The position numbers and the translations under genes are program-made. 26,765 nucleotides of DNA, taken from an uncultured Planctomycetia bacterium (GTDB lineage: Bacteria; Planctomycetota; UBA1135; GCA-002686595). The DNA lies in contig CALKYE010000042.1 in the NCBI GenBank assembly GCA_938003765.1, positions 1 to 26,765 of the forward strand. The letters are read 5' to 3'. Below are positions 8,584-15,399 of the stretch, piece by piece (the stretch's first letter is position 1; the number at the start of each line of letters is the position of its first letter). Under the pieces are notes generated by a model. It saw only the letters and a program-made list of their open reading frames with translations, was not told the DNA's origin and ran no database searches.

Positions 8584-8638
8584 ATCCGGGCGCGACCCCC
8601 GCCCGATGGCGTACTCGGGCGGCGGGGGGCTGGCGCGC

Positions 8639-8644
8639 TAGAAT
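8639..8644 (+). promoter_or_regulatory. -10 box TAGAAT upstream of the DNRLRE gene
   Basis: TAGAAT lies in an otherwise GC-rich 112-bp gap. A start site about 7 nt downstream would give a leader of roughly 45 nt before the ATG at 8696. No -35 element is clear. The leader has no strong Shine-Dalgarno sequence. Confidence 0.4.
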
Positions 8645-8695
8645 TGCGAGTTCCAGTCGCCGCCGCTGCTCCGGCCGAGCCTCCAGCCACTCACC

Positions 8696-9805
8696 ATGCG
8701 CACTCAACGTCCCCTCGCGGCGCTCGTCGCCGTCTTCGCCCTCGCCGCCGCAGAGGCCCGCGCCGATGTCGCGGTGCTGACCGCCTCCAAGGACGCCACG
8801 CTGTTCGACGACGGGGTCGGCAACCGCGCCAACGGCGGCAACTTGTCGTTCTACGCCGGTCGCGCCGGGACCTCGACGGCCTGGCCGGTGCGACGCGGGC
8901 TGGTGGCCTTCGACCTGAGCTCGATCCCCGCAGGTTCGACGATCACGAACGTGCAGCTCCGGCTGTACATGTCGATGACGACCTCCGGCTCGAAGAGCTT
9001 CAGCGCGCACCGCGTCACGACCGGGTGGAACGAAGGAACGACCCAAGGCTTCAGCGGCAACGGCGGCGCAGCGGTCGTCGGCGACGTCACCTGGCTGCAC
9101 ACGTACTGGAACAACCAGTTCTGGTCTTCGCCCGGCGGAGACTTCGTCGCGACCGCCAGCGCCACCACCAGCGTCAACGCGGTGGGGTACTACAACTGGG
9201 GCTCGACCGCGCAGATGGTCGCGGACGTGCAGGGCTGGGTGAACGCGCCCTCCACCTCCCACGGCTGGATCCTGATCGGACCCGAGCAGTCCGGGCAGAA
9301 GTCCGCCAAGCAGTTCGAAGCGCGCGAGAGTCTGGCGCAGTACCGACCGCAGCTCACGGTGACGTACACGCCGCCGGCGCCGACCGTGTACTGCACGGCG
9401 CGCACGAACAGCCTGGGTTGCCTGACCTCGATCGCCTTCAGCGGCGCGCCCGACGCGAACGCGGGCTCGGGCTTCGTCATCAGCGCGACGAACATCGTCA
9501 ACAACAAGGCTGGCTTGCTGTTCTACGGAGTCGACGGCGTCACGGCGCTGCCGTTCCAGGGCGGGTTCCTGTGCGTGAAGTCTCCGACCACGCGCACGCC
9601 TTCGCAGAACTCGCTCGGCTCGCCGCCGCCGACCGCGGATTGCAGCGGGACGTTCGCCTACGACTTCAACGTCCGCATCGCGGCCGGAGTCGACGCACGC
9701 CTGGTGGCCGGAGCCTCGGTCGCGGCGCAGTACTGGTCACGCGACCCGGCAGCGGCGTTCACGACCAACCTCACCGACGCGGTGAGCTTCGTGATCCAAC
9801 CCTGA
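8696..9805 (+). CDS. Secreted DNRLRE-domain protein with planctomycete-type C-terminal domain
   Basis: A predicted 369-residue secreted protein. A signal peptide ('LAALVAVFALAAAEARA') is followed by a DNRLRE-type jelly-roll domain (about 25-225). It shows 'ASKDATLFDDGVGNRANGG', 'RRGLVAFDLSSIPAGSTITN', 'QLRLYMS', 'AQMVADVQGWVN' and 'YRPQLTVTYTPP', all family signatures. DNRLRE domains occur in extracellular, often carbohydrate-associated proteins. From Tyr232 to the end runs a second domain: 'YCTARTNSLGC', 'GSGFVISATNIVNNKAGLLF', 'FLCVKSPTTRTPSQNS' and 'SRDPAAAFTTNLTDAV'. It is clearly homologous to the last 145 residues of the lamin-tail-like protein at 19223-20395. I think this C-terminal module is a lineage-specific surface or sorting domain; that is inference. 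The gene converges on the sulfatase operon 10 bp away. Confidence 0.9.
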   Translation: MRTQRPLAALVAVFALAAAEARADVAVLTASKDATLFDDGVGNRANGGNLSFYAGRAGTSTAWPVRRGLVAFDLSSIPAGSTITNVQLRLYMSMTTSGSKSFSAHRVTTGWNEGTTQGFSGNGGAAVVGDVTWLHTYWNNQFWSSPGGDFVATASATTSVNAVGYYNWGSTAQMVADVQGWVNAPSTSHGWILIGPEQSGQKSAKQFEARESLAQYRPQLTVTYTPPAPTVYCTARTNSLGCLTSIAFSGAPDANAGSGFVISATNIVNNKAGLLFYGVDGVTALPFQGGFLCVKSPTTRTPSQNSLGSPPPTADCSGTFAYDFNVRIAAGVDARLVAGASVAAQYWSRDPAAAFTTNLTDAVSFVIQP

Positions 9806-9828
9806 GCTCGCGCGCTCACTGCGCGAGC
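9806..9828. terminator. Hairpin between convergent genes (GCTCGCGC / GCGCGAGC)
   Basis: A perfect 8-bp stem with a 7-nt loop sits immediately after the DNRLRE stop codon. The loop holds the stop codon of the sulfatase gene on the other strand, whose last codons form one arm. There is no U-tract, so an intrinsic terminator is uncertain. It could act on both strands or protect 3' ends. Confidence 0.45.
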
Positions 9829-11450
9829 GTCGGGAAGTTCGCGTCGAGCCACGCGCCCAACGTCACGTAGGCCGCCTGCGCTGCGGGCGAGAGCGGCGCG
9901 CCGGAGGAGAGCAGCTCGTTCTGCTCGAACCAGTCCGGAGTGGGCGTCGGGGGATTCGAACTCGTGTTCGGCGGTCCGCCTTCGGTCAGGTCGTACAGCT
10001 CCTCTTCGAGCTCGATCACACCGCTGCCGGCGCGCGACCAGCGCCGCAGCAGCTTGAAGCGCTCGTTGCGGACGGTCTGGTTGTGCGTGCCGGCCACGTA
10101 CCCCGGCGGAGGACCGCCGCCCGGCGTGAGCGGCGTGAAGTTGGGGAAGAAGCCCTCGGCGTACACGAACGCTCGCAACGGAGCGCTCGCCTGACCGCGC
10201 AGGTACGGAGTGAGCGACACCGCGTCGGGCGTCGAAGCGGAAACGCCGCCGAGATCCGCCACGGTGGCGAACAGGTCGACGTTCGAGACCAGGCGGTCCT
10301 CGAAGCTCCCGCGCAGCGCCGGCGGAACGAGCGGTGAGCGGATCACGAGCGGCGTCTGCACTCCGCCTTGGTAGAGCTGACCCTTGGCGTGCGTGTTGTC
10401 GAACGGCGGCAGCGTGGCGTCGCTGTCGGTCCCGTTGTCGCCGATCAGGATCACGGTCGTGTCGGCCGGATCGTGCGCGCACAACAGCCGCCCGATCTGC
10501 TCGTCGAGCACGCGCATCACGCAGCGCACTTGCGCGGGCAAGCCCGCCGCGCGGTCGTACTCGCACGCGGCCGCCATCGCGCTCGGCGGCGCGCACGTCG
10601 GCTTGGGCAAGGTCAACGGCGCGACGTGTCCCGGCGTGTGCGGCGCGTTGTACGCCACGTACAGGAACCAGGGCTCGCTCAACTGCCCCATCATCGCCAG
10701 CGCGTCTTCCGTCGTGTCGGCGGTGGCGTAGTTCGTCAGCGGCGGCGCGACGACCTCGACCTCGCAGGGGAAGCCCGCTGCGCCGCAGGGCGACGAGCCG
10801 GGTTGGATCGCGCCGGTGTACGCCTTGCGCCAACCGAAGAAGAAGTTCGTCCCCGGCGGCGTGCTGGGCGCGCGCTCGAGGTTGAACAGCGATCCGGCGA
10901 AGGTGTCGAACCAGCGTCCGCCGGGCGCGCCGAGCGCGTGGCCGAGGCCGACGACGAGCTGATCGATGTCGGCGAGGTGCCACTTGCCGATGGCGGCGTT
11001 CGAGTACGGCGTCGGCGCCGCGGACAGCACTTGGGGCAGCAAGGCGTGCTGGTGCGACAAGCCCGGGTTGGGAGTCGAGCCCAGCGGATTGCGGCGCAGG
11101 ATGGAGCCGATCCCCATGCGCGAGGGATGCATCCCGGTCAGCATCTGCGCCCGCGACGGACTGCACATCGGCGCCGCCCACGCGTTCGAGAAGCTCATGC
11201 CGTTCGCGCACAGCGCGTCGATGTAGGGCGTCTCGGCCGGGAACCCTGGCGCGCGACCCTGCTCGCGGAAGTGACGCTCGTACGCGCCGATCAGGTCGAC
11301 GCCGACGTCGTCGAGCACGATCACGAGCACGTTGTGCGGCGGCGCGCCGGACTGCGCGAGGGCGGGGCCCGCGCTCGTCAGACCTGCCAGCACAATGCTC
11401 GAGAGCGCGAAGCTCCACCCGCTCCGCGCGACGTTGGACTCGAGCGGCAT
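9816..11450 (-). CDS. Secreted S1-family sulfatase, second gene of a tandem pair
   Basis: A predicted exported sulfatase of 544 residues, which would cleave sulfate esters, probably from polysaccharides outside the cytoplasm. After a signal region ('FALSSIVLAGLTSAGPALAQ') comes 'NVLVIVLDDVG' with calcium ligands Asp47-Asp48. The sulfatase signature 'CSPSRAQMLTG' follows, with Cys96 as the residue oxidised to formylglycine (CxPxR type). 'IGKWHL', 'IGDNGT' (Asp338-Asn339) and 'THAKGQLYQGGVQTPLVIRSP' complete the active-site set. The ATG overlaps the previous gene's stop by one base (TGATG), so translation is coupled. It is closely related to its neighbour, sharing 'DTTEDALAMM' and the C-terminal 'PTPDWFEQNELL'. 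Formylglycine maturation requires a sulfatase-modifying enzyme, which is not in this window. Confidence 0.93.
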   Translation of the reverse strand: MPLESNVARSGWSFALSSIVLAGLTSAGPALAQSGAPPHNVLVIVLDDVGVDLIGAYERHFREQGRAPGFPAETPYIDALCANGMSFSNAWAAPMCSPSRAQMLTGMHPSRMGIGSILRRNPLGSTPNPGLSHQHALLPQVLSAAPTPYSNAAIGKWHLADIDQLVVGLGHALGAPGGRWFDTFAGSLFNLERAPSTPPGTNFFFGWRKAYTGAIQPGSSPCGAAGFPCEVEVVAPPLTNYATADTTEDALAMMGQLSEPWFLYVAYNAPHTPGHVAPLTLPKPTCAPPSAMAAACEYDRAAGLPAQVRCVMRVLDEQIGRLLCAHDPADTTVILIGDNGTDSDATLPPFDNTHAKGQLYQGGVQTPLVIRSPLVPPALRGSFEDRLVSNVDLFATVADLGGVSASTPDAVSLTPYLRGQASAPLRAFVYAEGFFPNFTPLTPGGGPPPGYVAGTHNQTVRNERFKLLRRWSRAGSGVIELEEELYDLTEGGPPNTSSNPPTPTPDWFEQNELLSSGAPLSPAAQAAYVTLGAWLDANFPTLAQ

Positions 11451-13060
11451 CAACGCACCAGACTCGGATAGCGCGTGTCGAGCAGTCGGCTCAGCCGGCC
11501 GTACGCTTCGCGCGCGGCGCCCTGCAACGGCGCGCCCGCGGCGAGCAGATCGTTCTGCTCGAACCAGTCGGGCGTGGGCACGGGAGTTCCCGAGGACAGG
11601 TCGGGCGGGCCGCCTTGTCCGAGGTCGAAGAACTCCTCGCTCACCACCAGCAGCGAAGTGTTGGAGTGAGCGCGGGTCGTGCGTCGCACGAGCTTGAAGC
11701 GCGCGTCGGTCAGCGCCTGGTTGTGGAAGTTGCAGACGTAGTTGGGAGGCGGACCACCGCTCGGCTGCGGCTTGAAGTTGGGGAAGAAGGCCTCGGTGTA
11801 GTTCGTCGTGCGCACGCTCGGCGACGAGGAACTCGCGAGGTATCCGGCGAGCGAACGGCCGTCCGCATTCGCCACCGGCGGCGCGCCAGCGACGTCGAGC
11901 AGCGTCGCGTGGATGTCCACGGAGCTGACCATGCGCGTCTCGAAGCTGCCCCGCCGCGCGGGCGGGACCAGCGGCGAGCGGATCACGAGCGGCACGCGCA
12001 CTCCGCCTTCGTAGAGCGTGCCCTTGGCGTGCAGCGGGTTGAACGGCGGCGCGACGGCGGCCTGCGGCGTCCCGTTGTCGCCGATGAGCACGATCGTGGT
12101 GTCGCCCGGATCGGCGGCGCACGCCAGTCGCCCGATCTGCTGATCGAGCGCCGTCATCATGCAGCGCGCGAGCGCGATCGGATCGGCGCCCAGATCGAGT
12201 TCGCACGCGTGGGGCAGCGCGCCTCCGGGCAAGCACGGCGCCGCCGGCAGGCCGCTGGGCGGCACGTGATAGGGCGAGTGGATCGCGTTGTACGACACGT
12301 ACACGAGCCACGGCTCCGGCAAGGAGCTCATCATCGCCAGCGCGTCTTCCGTCGTGTCCACGGTCGCGTAATTGACCGAGGGCGGCGCGAGCTCCGGCGT
12401 TTCGCACGACACGGCGCCGGGTCCGCAGGGCGCGTGCTGCGGGAGCACGCTCGCGAAGGTCTTGCGCCACGAGAAGTACGCGTTGCCGCTGCCCGGCCCG
12501 AACACCGACTCCAGGTTGAAGCGCGAGCCGGCGTAGTAGTCGAACCACGTCCCGTAGGGCCAACCCAAGGCGTGCGCGGGCTCGGCCTCGAGCTGCTCGA
12601 TGTCGCCCAGGTGCCACTTGCCGACCGCGGCCGAGACGTACGGCGTCGACGCCGACTGCAACTGCTGCGGGAGGATCGAGCACTCGTGCGCGAGCCCCGG
12701 ATTGCGCGTCCCGACGAACGGCTCGCTCTTCACGATCGCCCCGATGCCGGAGCGTCGACCGTACAAGCCGGTCAGGAGCTGCGCGCGCGTGGGCGAGCAC
12801 TTGGGCGTGGCCCAGGCGGCCGCGAAGCTCACGCCTTGCGCCGCCAGGAGTTGATCGATCGCCGGAGTCGCGGCCGGAGTTCCCGCCGGACGTCCGAGCG
12901 AGCGTTCGTAGGACTCGTAGGCGCCGATCATGTCCGTGCCGACGTCGTCGAGCACGATCACGAGAAGGTTCTGCGGCGTCGCGCCGCTGCTCTGCCGAGC
13001 CTGAAGCGAGCCGCCGAGCGCGAGCAACGCCGCGGCGAGCGATACGAGCTGGGGCGACAT
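11450..13060 (-). CDS. Secreted S1-family sulfatase, first gene of a tandem pair
   Basis: A predicted exported sulfatase of 536 residues, starting at the ATG at 13060 with a signal 'LVSLAAALLALGGSLQARQ'. Motifs are 'NLLVIVLDDVG' (Asp38-Asp39), 'CSPTRAQLLTG' with the formylglycine precursor Cys88, 'VGKWHLGDIEQL', 'IGDNGT' (Asp328-Asn329) and 'LHAKGTLYEGGVRVPLVIRSP'. The active site therefore looks intact. Sequence similarity to the downstream sulfatase runs along the whole length, so this is a tandem duplication that has diverged, presumably in substrate. Both share a C-terminal 'PTPDWFEQNDLL' block. Its promoter faces away from the beta-propeller/HEAT gene across an 84-bp divergent spacer, and a TACTTT box lies 7 nt before the ATG. 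Confidence 0.93.
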   Translation of the reverse strand: MSPQLVSLAAALLALGGSLQARQSSGATPQNLLVIVLDDVGTDMIGAYESYERSLGRPAGTPAATPAIDQLLAAQGVSFAAAWATPKCSPTRAQLLTGLYGRRSGIGAIVKSEPFVGTRNPGLAHECSILPQQLQSASTPYVSAAVGKWHLGDIEQLEAEPAHALGWPYGTWFDYYAGSRFNLESVFGPGSGNAYFSWRKTFASVLPQHAPCGPGAVSCETPELAPPSVNYATVDTTEDALAMMSSLPEPWLVYVSYNAIHSPYHVPPSGLPAAPCLPGGALPHACELDLGADPIALARCMMTALDQQIGRLACAADPGDTTIVLIGDNGTPQAAVAPPFNPLHAKGTLYEGGVRVPLVIRSPLVPPARRGSFETRMVSSVDIHATLLDVAGAPPVANADGRSLAGYLASSSSPSVRTTNYTEAFFPNFKPQPSGGPPPNYVCNFHNQALTDARFKLVRRTTRAHSNTSLLVVSEEFFDLGQGGPPDLSSGTPVPTPDWFEQNDLLAAGAPLQGAAREAYGRLSRLLDTRYPSLVR

Positions 13061-13067
13061 GGCCACC

Positions 13068-13073
13068 AAAGTA
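13068..13073 (-). promoter_or_regulatory. -10 box TACTTT of the sulfatase operon, leaderless spacing
   Basis: On the minus strand TACTTT is followed by 7 nt and the ATG at 13060, so the transcript would start at or one base before the start codon. No Shine-Dalgarno or -35 element is present. Confidence 0.55.
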
Positions 13074-13132
13074 CTCGACGGAGGGCTTTCGCGCCGCGCC
13101 GGCGCGACGCCGGATGGCGCGCGAAGCAGCGC

Positions 13133-13138
13133 TACGAT
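13133..13138 (+). promoter_or_regulatory. -10 box TACGAT, leaderless spacing
   Basis: TACGAT ends 6 nt before the ATG at 13145, placing the expected +1 on the A of the start codon. It forms a divergent pair with the sulfatase promoter, the two boxes being about 60 bp apart. Confidence 0.55.
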
Positions 13139-13144
13139 GCGCCC

Positions 13145-14698
13145 ATGTTGACCTTGCTCCTCGCCTGTGCTGTTCAGAACCCTCGCGGCGCCCCCACAGC
13201 TGATCCGCGCGACATCTCGCCGCGCTTCGAGGCGAGCGCAACGCTCGTCGTGAGCGAGTGGGCCGCGGGCGAGCAACTCGTCGCGCCGCTGGCGATCGAC
13301 GTCGACTGGCGCGGCCGGGTGTGGGTGCTCGAGGGCGGCGACGCGCCGAGCCTGAAGGTCCTCCAGGACGGAGCGGGCGCCGGGTTCTGCGACGGAGCGA
13401 GCGTGTTCCACACCTTCAGCGATGTCGCGCCGGCGCCTGGACTGGCCGTGATCGGCCGGCAGGCGCTCGTGGCGAGCTCGAACGCCTGGCTGGGCGTGGC
13501 CGACGTCGACGGCGTCGACGGCCCGCGCGAGGTGAGCCCACTCGAGCTGCCGTGGAAGTGCGCGGCGGGGTGCGGGAACGCCTGCGTGAGCGGTCCCGGC
13601 GGACAGGTGTGGCTGCTCGCGGCGAACGGCGCCGGCGAGGTCACGCTCGCGCGCCGCAACGGCTCGGTTGCGACCGGCGTCGCCAAGCTCTCCGAACGCG
13701 CGGCGGGCATCGCAGTCGACTCTTTCGGCGGCGTGTTCGTGAGCGAGCGGGCGGAGGCCGGCTCGGCGGGGCGAGTGCTGCAGCTCTCCCCCGGCGGCGC
13801 CGTCCTGGGCAGCGCGCCCTGCGGCGATCCGCGCGGGCTGGCGAGCTACGAGAGCAACTTCATCGCGGAGCTGGAGAACTCGATCCTGGTCGCCGACCGC
13901 GCCGGACGACTCGTCGCGCTGACGGCGACGCACAACGGCGGCGGCGTGAGCCTCCAGGAGCGCGTCGTGCTCGCGCCTCGCGCGGCGAGCGAGCCCGAGA
14001 GCTTCGCGCCGGTGGACGTCGCGGTCGGTCTCGACGGCGCCGTGTTCGTGCTCGACGAGGGCGGCGGCCGAGGCGCGCGCATCCTCCGCATCTCCACCGC
14101 AGGACGGCGAGTCGCCGTGCCGCGCTTGAGCCTGACCGTCATCAACGGCCAGCTCTCCTCGCTGCTCTCGCCGGCCGTCAACGTCCAGGCGACGGCGTTC
14201 GAGCTGCTCGCAGCGCAAGGCGACGCGATCACCGCGCAAGTCCAAGGCGTCGCTCGCGCGCGCAACCAGCGTTGGCAAGCGCGCGCGCTGTGGGTGCTCG
14301 CACACAGCGGCGACGCCAGCCGCGCGTACGTGCGCGAACAGCTCTCGCACGACGACGCCCGCGTGCGCACGACGGCGCTCCGCGCGCTGGCGAGCGCGGG
14401 CCACGATGCTCTCGATCTCGCCCGGCGCTTCCGCGGCGATCCCTCGAGCGCGTTGCGAGCCGAGGCGCTGGAGCTGATCGCGCCGCTCGACTGGGAAGCC
14501 AAGCGGGAGTGCGTCGCCAGCCTGATCGCACCCTGGCCCGCCGGCGAGGCGCCGTTCGTCGACGCGCTCGCTCGAGCGGTGGGGCCGCACGTCGACGAGC
14601 TCGCCGCCGCGCTCGAGGCGCGGGGCGACAAGGGTCTGTCGTCGGAAGCTCGCGCGGCAGTGCTCGACGCGCTGCGACGTCGACGCGACGCGCGCTGA
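13145..14698 (+). CDS. Beta-propeller (NHL/GSDH-like) plus HEAT-repeat protein of the PVC type
   Basis: A predicted 517-residue exported protein. Residues about 30-360 contain propeller-like strands typical of planctomycete 'membrane-bound dehydrogenase'-type proteins: 'LAIDVDWRGRVWVLEGGDAP', 'GPGGQVWLLAANGAGEVTL', 'GIAVDSFGGVFVSERAEAG' and 'VAVGLDGAVFVLDEGGG'. Residues about 375-510 are HEAT-like helices ('RWQARALWVLAHSGD', 'DDARVRTTALRALASAG', 'ALRAEALELIAPLDW'). No catalytic residues or haem-binding CxxCH are visible, so enzyme activity is not supported. The signal region 'MLTLLLACAVQ' is unusually short, but no in-frame start lies close upstream and the -10 box fits this ATG. Divergence from the sulfatase operon suggests, without proving, a linked role in sugar or sulfate-ester use. 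Confidence 0.8.
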   Translation: MLTLLLACAVQNPRGAPTADPRDISPRFEASATLVVSEWAAGEQLVAPLAIDVDWRGRVWVLEGGDAPSLKVLQDGAGAGFCDGASVFHTFSDVAPAPGLAVIGRQALVASSNAWLGVADVDGVDGPREVSPLELPWKCAAGCGNACVSGPGGQVWLLAANGAGEVTLARRNGSVATGVAKLSERAAGIAVDSFGGVFVSERAEAGSAGRVLQLSPGGAVLGSAPCGDPRGLASYESNFIAELENSILVADRAGRLVALTATHNGGGVSLQERVVLAPRAASEPESFAPVDVAVGLDGAVFVLDEGGGRGARILRISTAGRRVAVPRLSLTVINGQLSSLLSPAVNVQATAFELLAAQGDAITAQVQGVARARNQRWQARALWVLAHSGDASRAYVREQLSHDDARVRTTALRALASAGHDALDLARRFRGDPSSALRAEALELIAPLDWEAKRECVASLIAPWPAGEAPFVDALARAVGPHVDELAAALEARGDKGLSSEARAAVLDALRRRRDAR

Positions 14699-14722
14699 CG
14701 CACTGAGCGAGCGAGCGGGCGC

Positions 14723-14728
14723 TATCCT
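14723..14728 (+). promoter_or_regulatory. -10 box TATCCT, leaderless spacing
   Basis: TATCCT is followed by 7 nt and the ATG at 14736. The 37-bp gap from the previous gene holds no Shine-Dalgarno sequence. A start site at or next to the A of ATG is predicted. Confidence 0.55.
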
Positions 14729-14735
14729 CGCGCGC

Positions 14736-15329
14736 ATGGGAAAGCACGAGCACAAGCAGCACAAGCACAAGAACGAGTCGGATCCGGCCCAGGCGCGCGT
14801 CGTGGGCAAGCACGAGTCCAAGGACGCGAAGGACAAGTCGAAGGGCAAGCGCAAGCACAAGGAGCGCGAGGAGGACTCGAAGTCGTCCCACTCGCACGGT
14901 CGCATCAAGGAGCGCGCGGATCACCACGACGCACAGATCGTGCTCGAGCTATACGACCTGCGCCGTGAAGCCGTCATGCGCCAATCGCGCGACGCGCTGA
15001 TGAAGTTCCTGCCGAACAGCTACGACGAGTTCCTCGCCATCACCCAGCCGTCGCACCCCGACAACGCGGCCTTCCGCCAGGTGTCGAGCTACTTCGAGAT
15101 GGCGTACGGCTTCGCGCGCCACGGAATCGTGCAGCCCGACGTGCTGGCCGAGTCGACCGGCGAAGGACTGATCCTGTTCGTGAAGGTGCAGCCGTTCCTC
15201 GAACGCTTCCGCGCCGAGGTCTCGCCGACGGCCTTCCGCAACGCGGAGTGGCTCGTCGAGCACAGCGCGAGCGCGCGCCAGCGCTACGAGCTGTTCAAGC
15301 GCCGCTACGAGCGCCCGCTGCGCACCTGA
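14736..15329 (+). CDS. Unrecognised protein with Lys/His-rich N-terminal tail
   Basis: A predicted 197-residue soluble protein without a signal peptide. Residues 1-60 are almost only Lys, His, Glu, Asp and Ser ('MGKHEHKQHKHKNE', 'GKHESKDAKDKSKGKRKHK', 'SKSSHSHGRIKER') and should be disordered. Such a tail could bind nucleic acid or metal ions. Residues about 65-197 are a compact helical domain ('AQIVLELYDLRREAVMRQSR', 'SSYFEMAYGFARHGIVQPDV', 'EGLILFVKVQPFLERFR', 'RQRYELFKRRYERP'). It vaguely recalls DUF4760-like domains, but I cannot assign it. The start is well supported by the preceding -10 box. No function is proposed. The M14 pair begins 70 bp downstream with no promoter of its own that I can see. 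Confidence 0.8.
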   Translation: MGKHEHKQHKHKNESDPAQARVVGKHESKDAKDKSKGKRKHKEREEDSKSSHSHGRIKERADHHDAQIVLELYDLRREAVMRQSRDALMKFLPNSYDEFLAITQPSHPDNAAFRQVSSYFEMAYGFARHGIVQPDVLAESTGEGLILFVKVQPFLERFRAEVSPTAFRNAEWLVEHSASARQRYELFKRRYERPLRT

Positions 15330-15399
15330 CCGTCGACCTCGTCGAGTCGTCCCGCTCCCGCCGCCGTCCCCAGCCGCCGCCCCCAACCGAAAGCCCTCG

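Noticed and set aside
11615..13144. In-frame extension of the propeller/HEAT protein upstream of 13145
   Set aside because: It runs antisense through the whole first sulfatase and lacks recognisable domains. A -10 box is placed for the ATG at 13145.
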